Positions 26,442 through 34,193 of a stretch of DNA of 34,513 bases are shown in pieces. Origin of the DNA: SG8-41 sp964521405 (GTDB lineage Bacteria; Pseudomonadota; Gammaproteobacteria; Burkholderiales; SG8-41); the NCBI GenBank assembly GCA_964521405.1, contig CAZFRR010000173.1:1-34513 (forward strand), written 5' to 3'. Within the stretch, counting starts at the first letter, position 1, and every line of letters begins with the position of its first letter. Both the position numbers and the translations under genes were made by a program. The notes under the pieces were generated by a model. It did no database searches, was not told where the DNA came from, and saw only the letters and a list, made by a program, of their open reading frames with translations.

Positions 26442-27419
26442 TCATTCCGCCTTCACGCCGGTAATCTGCACGACTTTCTGCCACATGGCGACTTCCGACT
26501 TGAGACGCCTCGCGAAATCGGCGGGCGAGCCCGGGTGCAGATCCATCCCGCGCGACCGGAAGCTCGAGGCCACGTCCGGCAAAGCCAGCACGTCGTTGAT
26601 CTCCTTGTTGAGCCGGTTGACGATGGCGGGCGGCGTTTTCGCCGGGGCGAAGAAGCCTACCCAGGAACGCTCCTCGAATCCCGGGAAGCCGGCCTCCGTG
26701 ACCGTCTGCACGTCCGGGAGCGCCTCGGAGCGCTTCAGGCTGGAGACCGCCAGCGCCTTCATCCGCCCCTGCTTGATGAATTGCCACGAAGCGCCCGAGC
26801 CCGAAAGCATGTCCACCTGGTTGCCGAGAATGGCGGTGATCGCCGGCCCGCCGCCCTTGAAGGGCACGTGAACCGCATCGAGCTTGGCCAGCACCCTCAG
26901 CAGGTAATCGGCAGCGACATGCGAGGACGTGCCCACGCCGGCGGTGGCGTAAGTCAGGCGCTTGCCGCGATACATCCGGATCAGGTCCGGCAGGTCTTTC
27001 GCGGGATGCGAGGACAGCACGACGAACAGTCCCGGTGTTGAAACCGTGATGGCCACCGGTGCGAAATCCTTCAGCAGGTCGAACCCGACATCCTTGTAGA
27101 GCGTCACGTTGATCGAGGAAGCCGCGGTGTGCGCCAGCAGCGTGTATCCGTCCGGCGTCGCATCCGCCGCGATCTTTGCCGCGAGATTGCCGCCCGCGCC
27201 GCCCCGATTGTCAACGATAAACTGCTGCCCGGTCCGCTCGCTCAGCTTCTGGCAGATTTGCCGCGAGACCGAATCCGCGAATCCACCCGCCGCGAACGCG
27301 ACGATGACGCGCACCGGCTTGTTGGGATAGGCCTGGGCCTGCGCGAGGAACGGCTGGCCGAAGAACACGGCGATGCCGAGCGCGATAATGGCTCGAACCC
27401 AACAGTGATTGGGCATCAT
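26442..27419 (-). CDS. Bug/TctC-family substrate-binding protein
   Basis: 325 residues. The open frame runs on through a dispersed repeat, but the first ATG of an ATGATG pair at 27419 has a GGGAAAGGGA ribosome site and begins the signal peptide (MMPNHCWVRAIIALGIAVFF...), cleaved near AQA. The loop is FAAGGFADSVSR, with AGG for PGG. NRGGAGGNLA, PDGYTL, VHVPFKGGGPA and QVDMLSGSG follow. The usual PSLP motif is replaced by LSSHPAKDLPDLI. It heads the minus-strand run LigB-like / aconitase / PrpD / Rieske, so it is a candidate receptor for the aromatic acid. Confidence 0.94.
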   Translation of the reverse strand: MMPNHCWVRAIIALGIAVFFGQPFLAQAQAYPNKPVRVIVAFAAGGFADSVSRQICQKLSERTGQQFIVDNRGGAGGNLAAKIAADATPDGYTLLAHTAASSINVTLYKDVGFDLLKDFAPVAITVSTPGLFVVLSSHPAKDLPDLIRMYRGKRLTYATAGVGTSSHVAADYLLRVLAKLDAVHVPFKGGGPAITAILGNQVDMLSGSGASWQFIKQGRMKALAVSSLKRSEALPDVQTVTEAGFPGFEERSWVGFFAPAKTPPAIVNRLNKEINDVLALPDVASSFRSRGMDLHPGSPADFARRLKSEVAMWQKVVQITGVKAE

Positions 27420-27469
27420 GATTCCCTTTCCCTGGTCAAAACAGCCGCCGCTTAAAGCACCCGACAAAA

Positions 27470-27671
27470 TGATTCCCCTCCTGCCCGAGGGTGAGCCGGG
27501 GTTTCGAAAAACGTGCCTGCGCACGTTTGAGCCGACGAACGCCCGACGCGATGCAGCGCGGCGGGACGGGGGGGTGCCCGCACAAGCGGGCGGGGTGGTG
27601 GGAGCAAGTAGCCCCCACGTAACCACCCCGTCTGCTTCGCATCCACCCCTCCTTGAAAAGGAGGGGAGTAA
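27470..27671. repeat. Composite dispersed element (CCCCTCC/GGAGGGG family), copy 2
   Basis: About 200 bases, near-identical in order to the element at 4866: ATTCCCCTCCTGCC, GGGGTTTCGAA, an ACGTGC/GCACGT hairpin, GTGCCCGCACAAGCGGGC, CACCCCGTCTGCTTCGC and the perfect 9-bp CCCCTCCTT/AAGGAGGGG hairpin at 27646-27666. The middle part (GACGAACG...) differs most from copy 1. It lies between a stop codon at 27688 and the Bug start at 27419. Confidence 0.9.
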
Positions 27672-27687
27672 AGCAAGGTAGGTCATT

Positions 27688-27936
27688 TTATTGCTTCTGT
27701 GCGACGACCCGGCCCTCGGCGTTCACGAACACCCGGTAGCGGTTCTTGTCCTTGCAGGTGGCGAGGTAGTCGTTATCCTTCAGCCGTTGCGCGCTGACGA
27801 CCTGGCCGCACGGCAACCCGAGCAGCGCGATCGTGGACGTGAGGTCCTTGGCGAGGTCGTCCGCGGCGAACGACGGCACGGCAAGCAAAGCCGGCAAAGC
27901 GGCGGTCAGGGCCCAGGCTTTCACACGTTTTCTCAT
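27688..27936 (-). CDS. Small secreted protein with two cysteines
   Basis: 82 residues with a clear signal peptide (MRKRVKAWALTAALPALLAV, cleaved after SFA near residue 24), leaving a mature periplasmic protein of about 58 residues. Cys43 and Cys61 could form one disulfide; DYLATCKDKNRYRVFV suggests a short beta hairpin. The ribosome site is GGGAGA. It starts 21 bases after the lipoprotein gene and is probably the last gene of a three-gene transcript of exported proteins. I do not recognise the family. Confidence 0.8.
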   Translation of the reverse strand: MRKRVKAWALTAALPALLAVPSFAADDLAKDLTSTIALLGLPCGQVVSAQRLKDNDYLATCKDKNRYRVFVNAEGRVVAQKQ

Positions 27937-27957
27937 AAGATTTCTCCCGCCATAAGG

Positions 27958-28638
27958 TTAGAGATTCTTGAACTTGTCCGGGTCCGAAAGTATGCCCCAG
28001 ATCGCCTCGCGTGAATCCACGATGGCGCGGGCGAGCGGTGGATCGCTGTCCTGCAGCAGCGAGAGCACCTTGAGAAGCAATTGATCGTACGGTTGCCGCA
28101 ATGCAACCAGGGTGGTCATGGCCCGCCCCTGGTAATGCGCCCGAAATTGATCCAGCAGGGCGTCGACCTGGTTCTTGAGCGTCAACTTGGTGAAGACGCC
28201 GATGGCATTGGTCTCCTTCAACCGCTTCTCCAGCCCCGCCAGGTCAAGCGGCGGCGCCGTTGGCTTCGGCGCAGGCGGGGCGGCGCCCTCCTTCTTTAGC
28301 GCAGGCGACGCGGGCGCCTTGGCCGGAGGCTTCGCGACGGGTGTTTCCGGCTTGGCGTTGTTCTGGTTGGTGGAAGCAGTCGCGGGTGGAACAGCCGGAG
28401 GGGGCGCCGGCGCGATCGCGACGGGCACACTCTGCTTCGGGGCAACTGGCACCGGCTTCGGCGCGACAGGCTGTTCCGGTTTCTCGACTGGTTGCTGCGA
28501 CGCGAGCCAGGGCGGCTCCTGTTCAGGCATCGCGCCGGGCCTGGGCGACTCGGCCTGCCATGCGCGATCCATCCCGGCGCAACCCGCCGTCAGGAGCAAG
28601 AAGAAAATTCCGGCAGCGCGAACTAGTGGCGTCAGCAT
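27958..28638 (-). CDS. Pro/Ala-rich lipoprotein of unknown function
   Basis: 226 residues. Lipobox LTAG-Cys20 after a short hydrophobic signal; residue +2 is Ala, which predicts outer-membrane sorting. Residues 30-135 are a Pro/Ala/Lys-rich linker (PVAPKPVPVAPK, PAPPPAVPPA, AKAPASPALKK) like a periplasm-spanning arm. Residues 135-226 form a charged helical domain (LEKRLKETNAIGVFTKLTLK ... YDQLLLKVLSLLQDSDPPLA). The start codon overlaps the stop of the amidohydrolase gene by one base (TAATG), so translation is coupled. Function unknown; anchoring or spacing across the periplasm is only a guess. Confidence 0.85.
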   Translation of the reverse strand: MLTPLVRAAGIFFLLLTAGCAGMDRAWQAESPRPGAMPEQEPPWLASQQPVEKPEQPVAPKPVPVAPKQSVPVAIAPAPPPAVPPATASTNQNNAKPETPVAKPPAKAPASPALKKEGAAPPAPKPTAPPLDLAGLEKRLKETNAIGVFTKLTLKNQVDALLDQFRAHYQGRAMTTLVALRQPYDQLLLKVLSLLQDSDPPLARAIVDSREAIWGILSDPDKFKNL

Positions 28639-29678
28639 TACGCTCTCAGGCGCGGCAGCAGCGCCAGCGCGTTATCGCGATGGATGGCCCGCAGGTCGCT
28701 GGCGCTGAAACCCAACTCCATCAGGTCCTTGACGTTGGCTTCCGGGCTGCGCAGCGGGTAATCGGTGCCCAGCACGACCTGCGACACGGCAACGAGCTTC
28801 AGCAGCGGGGCCAGCGACCACGGGTTCGATGCATTTGCCGTGTCGTAATAAAATTTCTTCAGCTCAGCCAGCGGCCCGTCCGGCACCTGCCGGGCGAAAT
28901 TCTTGTTCGCCTGGTAGAGCTGGAGGATGCGCCCGGTGAGCGACGGGAGAGTGCCGCCCGCGTGGGAAAAAATGAATCGGACTTCCGGGCAGCGCGTGGT
29001 CGTGCCGCTCACCAGCAGGCTGGTGATGGTGCGGGTGGTGTCGGTCGCCAGCTCGATGACGTTCTCCCCCACGCCGGGTATCAGGTTTCTGCAGCAATTG
29101 GCCCGCACGGGATGCGTATACACGACGGCCTTGCGCCGGTTCAGCTCGTCCATCACCGGCGCGAAGGCCGGGTCGCCGAGATACTGCCCGCCGTAGCTCG
29201 TCATCATGCAGATGCCGTCGGCCTTCAGCACATCCAGCGAATACTCGATCTCGCGCAGGCTCCCCTCCACGTCGGGAATCGGCAGCGAGGCGAACTGGCC
29301 GAAGCGACCGGGGTAATCGCGCGCCATGCGCGCGCCGTACTCGTTGCACTCGCGCGCGAGCACGCGCGCGGCCGCGGTGTCCCCGAACCACACGCCCGGC
29401 TCGCTGACCGACGTGATGGAGGTGGCGATGCCGGCCCGGTCCATGGCCTCGATCGACTTGGCCGGGGTCCACTCCATGAGCGGGCGCTGGCCGGTCTTGC
29501 GGGCGACGATTTCCTTGACGAACCCCGGCGGCGCCAGGTGGTGATGAACGTCGATCCGGAACGGCGCGGCGCCCGGCGCCGGCCCCACCGATTGGCATCC
29601 CGGCAGCAGCGTGGCTGCGCCAAAGGCGGTAAGCCCGCCGAGAAAAGTTCGCCGCGACAGCCCTTTGTCAGAATTCAT
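28638..29678 (-). CDS. Tat-exported lipoprotein amidohydrolase (ACMSD-like TIM barrel)
   Basis: 346 residues. The N-terminus has a twin-arginine motif (SRRTFLGG, Arg9-Arg10) and then LLPG-Cys28, a lipobox. The predicted product is folded in the cytosol, exported by Tat and lipidated. The barrel carries DVHHHL (His45, His47), VYTHP, FSHAGG and GTDYP, the metal and catalytic positions of ACMSD/amidohydrolase-2 enzymes, which decarboxylate or hydrolyse. The ribosome site AGGAGG is strong. It is the first gene of a transcript with the lipoprotein (1-base overlap) and the small secreted protein. A surface or periplasmic decarboxylase is unusual for this fold. Substrate unknown. Confidence 0.92.
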   Translation of the reverse strand: MNSDKGLSRRTFLGGLTAFGAATLLPGCQSVGPAPGAAPFRIDVHHHLAPPGFVKEIVARKTGQRPLMEWTPAKSIEAMDRAGIATSITSVSEPGVWFGDTAAARVLARECNEYGARMARDYPGRFGQFASLPIPDVEGSLREIEYSLDVLKADGICMMTSYGGQYLGDPAFAPVMDELNRRKAVVYTHPVRANCCRNLIPGVGENVIELATDTTRTITSLLVSGTTTRCPEVRFIFSHAGGTLPSLTGRILQLYQANKNFARQVPDGPLAELKKFYYDTANASNPWSLAPLLKLVAVSQVVLGTDYPLRSPEANVKDLMELGFSASDLRAIHRDNALALLPRLRA

Positions 29679-29751
29679 ACGTCCTCCTGCTTCATCAACT
29701 CGATATCAGGGAGTTCCGAGACTAACGCATTCTAAGCCACCCGAGAACTGC

Positions 29752-29890
29752 GTTTCAGCCACAGAGCTCACAGAGAGAGCAAGGGATTGAGTCAGCACGC
29801 CATGCTCACCAGATGGTTGGGGCTTGAATAGGACAAAGGTTCTTGATTTTTCTCTGTGAACTCTGTGCCCTCTGTGGCAAACGGCCCTTT
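29752..29890. repeat. CACAGAG dyad element, full copy
   Basis: The left arm GCCACAGAGCTCACAGAGAG and the right arm TCTCTGTGAACTCTGTG plus CCCTCTGTGGC flank a core shared with the copy at 14206 (GAGTCAGCACGCCA, CTCACCAGATGG, GGCTTGAATAGG, GGTTCTTGATTTT). It lies between the amidohydrolase start and the HAD-hydrolase stop on the minus strand. Confidence 0.92.
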
Positions 29891-29896
29891 CCTGGG

Positions 29897-30601
29897 TTAA
29901 ACCTCCAGCTGGTCGGCCAGCTCTAGGAAATCCCGCACTTCGAAGTCCGGCTGGTGCGGTGTTTCCTCGTACGGCAGGCGATAGCGGTTGACGTAGGCGC
30001 CGCGGTAGCCGCAGGCCCGCGCCCCCATGATGTCGAAGGCGTGCGCGGCGACCATCATGATCTCGTGTGGCTCCAGGCCGAGCACCGTCGCCCCCATGCG
30101 GTACACCGACGGGTGCGGCTTGAACACTCCCGCCCTTTGCACCGAAATGAGCGCGTCGAACCCGAAGGGCATGCGCTCCTTCGCGAGGTGCTCGAGGTAC
30201 TGCTGCTCGCCGTTGGACAGGGCGACGAGCCGGTAGCGCTGCTTGAGGCGTCGCAACCCTTCGGCCACGTCGGCGTACGGCGTCAAGCCCTGCCACGCCT
30301 GCATCAACCCGCGCACCTCTTCGTCCGTGAACGGAATGTGGTTGAGCCGCAGGCAGTAAATCAGCGCTTTGCGGCAGGTCTCGAGATAGCCGCTGTGGCC
30401 CAGCAGCATGAGACTGTCCTGGTATTGCTCGATGCGCTGGCGCGCGCGCCACTGGTCGTAGAAAACTTCCGCGCTCACGGGAGTTCCCTTCTTCCGCAGG
30501 AACTCGCGCGTCGGCGGCGTCATGCTGCCGGTCAGATCCAGCACCGTGCCAAAGATATCAAAGGTGAGGGTGGTGACGAGAGCGTAGGGGTTGGAGGCCA
30601 T
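29897..30601 (-). CDS. HAD-superfamily hydrolase, type II haloacid dehalogenase-like
   Basis: 234-residue cytoplasmic hydrolase. The nucleophile Asp15 is in FDIFGTVLD; the cap helices with WRARQRIEQY follow. Motif II is ALSNGE, motif III the Lys in GVFKPHPSVY, and motif IV MVAAHAFDIMGARA. The order and length fit L-2-haloacid dehalogenases (about 230 residues), though many such proteins act on phosphorylated or other small acids. The ATG at 30601 lacks a clear ribosome site. It follows the Bug gene at 30621 by 19 bases and may be translated by coupling. The pairing suggests a 2-substituted carboxylate. Confidence 0.9.
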   Translation of the reverse strand: MASNPYALVTTLTFDIFGTVLDLTGSMTPPTREFLRKKGTPVSAEVFYDQWRARQRIEQYQDSLMLLGHSGYLETCRKALIYCLRLNHIPFTDEEVRGLMQAWQGLTPYADVAEGLRRLKQRYRLVALSNGEQQYLEHLAKERMPFGFDALISVQRAGVFKPHPSVYRMGATVLGLEPHEIMMVAAHAFDIMGARACGYRGAYVNRYRLPYEETPHQPDFEVRDFLELADQLEV

Positions 30602-30620
30602 GGCGAAAACGTCTTTGCTG

Positions 30621-31595
30621 TTATTGGAGGGGCATGCCGACCTGGCGGATCAGCTTCGCGTACTTGCTGATTTCCGATTTGACGTAGGCCTGCATCTCCT
30701 CGGGCCGGTTGCCCACCACGATATAGCTGAGATCGTCCAGGCGCTTCGCGATCTCGGGATTGGCGAGGACGGCAACCGCCGCCTTGTGAACGGTCTCGAC
30801 CACCTCCCGCGGTGTCTTGACGGGCACCATCAATCCGGCCCAAGCCATGACCTCGTAGCCGGGAAGTTCCTCGGCGATCGGCGGAACATCAGGGAGCGCG
30901 GCCACGCGCCTGGGCGCCGTCACGCCCAGCGCTCGCAACCTTCCGCTGCGCATGTGCGGCAACCCGGTGGCGATGGGAGTGAAGTAAACCGTGGTCTCTC
31001 CCGCCAGGACGGAAGTGAGCGCGGGGCCGCCGCCCGTGTAGGGAACGTGCGCCATCTTCACTCTGCCCAGGCCATTGAAATACTCCGCGGCGAAGAACGT
31101 GCCGCTGCCGGTGCCGGCCGAAGCATAATTGATGTCGCCGGGGCGCGCCCTCGCGACATGCAACAGCTCGCGCACAGACCTGGCCGGAAGCGAGGGATGC
31201 ACCACCGCCACGAACGGTGACAATGCCAGCATCGTCACCGGCAGGAAATCGTTGAGGATGTCGTAGGAGAGCTTGCGATAGAGCGTCGCATTGATGCTGT
31301 GATTGGTATGGGCGAGGAACAGGGTATAGCCGTCCGCCGGCGCCCTTGCCGCCACTTCCGCGCCAATATTGCCGCCGGCGCCGGCACGGTCGTCCACGAT
31401 GACCTGCTGCCCGAAGGCCTGGGCGAGTCCGCTGGCGACGATGCGAGCCACCGTATCCGGGTTGCTGCCGGCCGAGCTGGCAACCACCACGCGCACCGGC
31501 TTGGCCGGATAGCCTTGCGCCCAAGCGGTGCCGGAAAGCGCTAACGCAAGGCCGCCGGCAGCGATTAAAGCCACAACTGACCAGTGATCCTTCAT
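30621..31595 (-). CDS. Bug/TctC-family substrate-binding protein
   Basis: 324 residues; signal peptide MKDHWSVVALIAAGGLALAL..., cleaved near AWA. The loop SSAGSNPDTVAR has Ser for the second Gly of PGG. DRAGAGGNIG, ADGYTL, HPSLPARSVRELL and HVPYTGGGPA (Thr for the usual Lys) follow. The ATG has no ribosome site. Eight bases upstream a perfect 25-bp inverted repeat begins, which looks like an insertion into the leader. A GTG eight codons in has AAGGA upstream but would remove the basic n-region. It is transcribed with the HAD hydrolase and divergent from the Bug gene at 31821. Confidence 0.93.
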   Translation of the reverse strand: MKDHWSVVALIAAGGLALALSGTAWAQGYPAKPVRVVVASSAGSNPDTVARIVASGLAQAFGQQVIVDDRAGAGGNIGAEVAARAPADGYTLFLAHTNHSINATLYRKLSYDILNDFLPVTMLALSPFVAVVHPSLPARSVRELLHVARARPGDINYASAGTGSGTFFAAEYFNGLGRVKMAHVPYTGGGPALTSVLAGETTVYFTPIATGLPHMRSGRLRALGVTAPRRVAALPDVPPIAEELPGYEVMAWAGLMVPVKTPREVVETVHKAAVAVLANPEIAKRLDDLSYIVVGNRPEEMQAYVKSEISKYAKLIRQVGMPLQ

Positions 31596-31603
31596 GGCGC
31601 AGA

Positions 31604-31694
31604 AAAAAAGGTGTCAGGAACCTTTAATGGTGCAGAGCACGATCAGTCAGGAAGTTTCCCTATACACAAATTAAAGGTTCCTGACACCTTTTTT
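31604..31694. repeat. Perfect 25-bp inverted repeat (GGTGTCAGGAACC type)
   Basis: AAAAAAGGTGTCAGGAACC plus TTTAAT (31604-31628) is exactly inverted at 31670-31694 around a 41-base spacer. A/T runs on the outer flanks make it look like a bidirectional intrinsic terminator. It is, however, in a divergent intergenic region, eight bases from a start codon. The words match short REP/MITE-like repeats seen in many proteobacteria. No transposase is present. Confidence 0.95.
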
Positions 31695-31762
31695 CGCCAA
31701 GGCATGGACAGATTACCACCACCAGGACCCGCGGCAGTGCACCCTCGCGCTGGTTCTGTTGA

Positions 31763-31792
31763 TTGACCTCCTGCAAAGCCGGCGGTTACAGT
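31763..31792 (+). promoter_or_regulatory. Putative sigma-70 promoter of a Bug gene
   Basis: TTGACC (31763-31768), an 18-base spacer and TACAGT (31787-31792) give a reasonable sigma-70 promoter. The predicted start lies near 31799, about 20 bases ahead of the Bug ATG at 31821 and its AGGAG site. Confidence 0.4.
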
Positions 31793-31820
31793 GCCCCCTC
31801 ACAGAAACGAGGAGCAGAAC

Positions 31821-32792
31821 ATGAGGTGCAAGATCCTGGCCGCCGCCATCGCGGTGCCCCTGTTGCTCGCGGTTCCGGCCGCCGCGCAGGCGCAGAAATA
31901 CCCGGCGAAGCCCATCCGGATGATCGTCGGCTACGCGCCGGGCGGCGGCAGCGACATCATGGGGCGGCTGATGGCGCAGCAGATCACCGAGGCGCTCGGC
32001 CAGCAGGTCATCGTCGAGAACCGCGCGGGCGCCGCGCAGAACGTCGCCGCCGAGTACATCGCCAAGCAGCCCGCCGACGGCTACACGCTGTTCCTGAGCT
32101 CCGCCGCGCTCGGGGTCAACATCAGCCTGTATCCGAAAATAAACTACCATCCGGAACGGGACTTCGCGCCGGTGGCGGTATTCGCGACCGCCCCCAACCT
32201 GCTGCTGGTGCACCCCTCGTTTCCGGCGAAGAACGTGCGCGAGTTCATCGCGATCGTGAAGAAGAATCCCGGCAAGTTGAATTTCTCCTCGTCCGGCAGC
32301 GGCAGCGCGCAGCACCTCTCCGGCGAGTTGCTGAAAATCCTGATCGGCACCGACTTCACTCACGTGCCGTACAAGGGCAGCGCGCCTTCCATGACCGCGC
32401 TTGCCAGCGGCGAAGTGGATTTCTCCTTCAACAACATTCCGTCGTCCCAGCCGCTGATGACGCCGGGGCGCGTGCGGGCGCTCGGCATCACCAGCCTCAA
32501 GCGCTCGCCGCTGCTGCCCAGTTTGCCGACCCTGGACGAAAGCGGGCTCCCCGGCTTCGACACGCAGACGTGGTACGGCGTGCTGGTCCCGACCGGGACG
32601 CCCGCCGAGGTCATCAACACCTTGAACGGCGTGATCGTGAAGGCGGTCCAGAAACCGGATTTCCGCGAGCGTCTCTCCCAGATGGGCGCCGATCCGATCG
32701 CGGAGAGCCCGGATTACTTCCGCAAGATGCTCGCGCAGGAGATCGAGCGCTGGGCGAAGGTGGTTAAACTTTCGAAAGCCAAGCCGGAGTAA
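31821..32792 (+). CDS. Bug/TctC-family substrate-binding protein
   Basis: 323 residues. The ATG at 31821 follows GAGGAG at a good distance; an earlier ATG ten codons upstream has neither ribosome site nor signal-peptide logic. Signal peptide MRCKILAAAIAVPLLLAVPA, cleaved near AQAQ. The loop YAPGGGSDIMGR is canonical. NRAGAAQNVA has Gln where Gly is usual. ADGYTL, HPSFPAKNVREFI, THVPYKGSAPS, SGEVDFSF and RVRALGI follow. It is the first gene of a short plus-strand pair with the small membrane protein at 32887, 94 bases later. Confidence 0.95.
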   Translation: MRCKILAAAIAVPLLLAVPAAAQAQKYPAKPIRMIVGYAPGGGSDIMGRLMAQQITEALGQQVIVENRAGAAQNVAAEYIAKQPADGYTLFLSSAALGVNISLYPKINYHPERDFAPVAVFATAPNLLLVHPSFPAKNVREFIAIVKKNPGKLNFSSSGSGSAQHLSGELLKILIGTDFTHVPYKGSAPSMTALASGEVDFSFNNIPSSQPLMTPGRVRALGITSLKRSPLLPSLPTLDESGLPGFDTQTWYGVLVPTGTPAEVINTLNGVIVKAVQKPDFRERLSQMGADPIAESPDYFRKMLAQEIERWAKVVKLSKAKPE

Positions 32793-32886
32793 AGAAACGG
32801 GTCGGCCGGCAACTTCAATTTATCGGGTACACTGGGCGCAGCGTCACGAATCGACAGCTTCAGCAACAAGTGGGAGGATCCCCGTC

Positions 32887-33075
32887 GTGAACATCGGATA
32901 CAACGGCCTTTGGGGCCTGCTGATACTCGCCGGCGATATCTGGGCGATCATCAATATTTCTCAAAGCTCCGCCACCAACGGCAAGAAATTGCTCTGGATA
33001 CTCCTGGTGCTGCTGCTGCCGCTGCTGGGCCTGATCCTGTGGTTCTTCCTCGGGCCGCGGGACGGCAAGGCTTAG
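32887..33075 (+). CDS. Small two-helix membrane protein (PLDc_N-like)
   Basis: 62 residues from a GTG start with GGGAGGAT upstream. It has two hydrophobic helices: residues 6-24 (NGLWGLLILAGDIWAIINI) and 35-55 (LLWILLVLLLPLLGLILWF). A short polar turn with GKK lies between them and the end is FLGPRDGKA. This is the layout of the PLDc_N (phospholipase D nuclease N-terminal) family of short inner-membrane proteins, which also occur as stand-alone proteins of unknown role. It ends 42 bases before the convergent Bug gene at 33118. Confidence 0.8.
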   Translation: MNIGYNGLWGLLILAGDIWAIINISQSSATNGKKLLWILLVLLLPLLGLILWFFLGPRDGKA

Positions 33076-33117
33076 AGTGCCTTCGCGCCGCCCTCCCTGT
33101 TCAAAGCCGTAGCCCGC

Positions 33118-34077
33118 CTACTCCGACCGCAAGCCGGTGATCTGGATGACCTTCGTCCACTTCGCCACTTCGTCACGGAGGTAGCGCGCGAACTCGTCAG
33201 GCGTATTGCCGACGGGATCGAAACCCTGGGCGGTGAGCTGCTCCTTCATGTCCGGCGCGCGAACGATGCGCGCGACTTCACGATTCAGCTTGTCCACGAT
33301 CGGTCGCGGCGTGCCGCGGGGGGCAACGATGCCGTTCATGTTGTCGGCCGAAAAGCCCGGATAGCCGGATTCGGCGACCGTCGGCACCTCCGGCAGTGAC
33401 ACCGACCGCGCGAGCGTCGTCACCGCGAGCGCGCGCAACCTGCCCGCCCTGACATGCGGCGCGGCGGGCGGCAGCGCGGTGAATCCCAGCTTGACGTGCC
33501 CGCCGATGAGATCGGTGATTGCCGGTGCCGCGCCCTTGTACGGAATCTGCACAAGCCTGGTTCCGGTCGAGATGGCGAACAGCTCGCCGGCGAGATGCCC
33601 CGCCGTCCCCCTTCCCGGCGACACGTAGCTCACGGCATTGTTCTTCGCGAACTGCGCGAGCTCGCGCACGTCGCGCGGGGGGAGCGTCGGATGCGCCGAG
33701 ATCAGCACCGACGATATCGCCGCGAGCGTGATCGGGGCAAAGTCGCGAATCGGCTCGTAGCCGGCGTTCGCATGAAGCATCGGAGCGATGATGAAATGCA
33801 TGCCGACGAACGCGAGCGTGTAGCCGTCCGGCGGGGCCTTCGCCGCCACCGCGCCGCCGATGATGCCGCCCGCGCCCGGACGATTGTCGACGACCACCGG
33901 ATAGCCCCACGCCTCGTTCAGCTTCTGACCGATGATGCGCGCAATCACGTCGGTGGGGCCGCCCGCGGTGACGGGAACGATCACACGGATGGGCTTGGAA
34001 GGATATGGCTGCGCAGCCGCGCCGGTGGCGGCGAGCATGAGCGCGAGCGCAACCACCAGTAAACGTAAGGGATTCAT
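33118..34077 (-). CDS. Bug/TctC-family substrate-binding protein
   Basis: 319 residues from the ATG at 34077, which begins the signal peptide (MNPLRLLVVALALMLAATG, cleaved near AAAQ). The open frame extends 30 codons further without signal-peptide character. The ribosome site is poor: an A-run and ATGGA directly before the ATG. The loop VTAGGPTDVIAR has AGG for PGG. NRPGAGGIIG, PDGYTL, HPTLPPRDVRELA, VQIPYKGAAPA, GGHVKLGF and AGRLRALAVTT follow. It is next to the partial Bug gene at 34194 on the same strand, 116 bases downstream of its stop. Confidence 0.94.
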   Translation of the reverse strand: MNPLRLLVVALALMLAATGAAAQPYPSKPIRVIVPVTAGGPTDVIARIIGQKLNEAWGYPVVVDNRPGAGGIIGGAVAAKAPPDGYTLAFVGMHFIIAPMLHANAGYEPIRDFAPITLAAISSVLISAHPTLPPRDVRELAQFAKNNAVSYVSPGRGTAGHLAGELFAISTGTRLVQIPYKGAAPAITDLIGGHVKLGFTALPPAAPHVRAGRLRALAVTTLARSVSLPEVPTVAESGYPGFSADNMNGIVAPRGTPRPIVDKLNREVARIVRAPDMKEQLTAQGFDPVGNTPDEFARYLRDEVAKWTKVIQITGLRSE

Positions 34078-34193
34078 TCCATTTTTTTGTGCGAGCCTGA
34101 TTCGTCTGCTGCCGCAGAGCCTGCCGTTTCGGCAAAGTGAGCCTGCCCCGGTCATCCGACTTTGCATTGGCGGTCCATCGCCTATTTGTAATC

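Noticed and set aside
27420..27686. N-terminal extension of the Bug gene at 26442 and small open frames in this gap
   Set aside because: The stretch is the dispersed composite element, also present at 4866 in non-coding DNA; the open frames arise from its GC-rich repeats.
31604..31694. Insertion sequence with its own transposase
   Set aside because: The element is only 91 bases and has no coding capacity.
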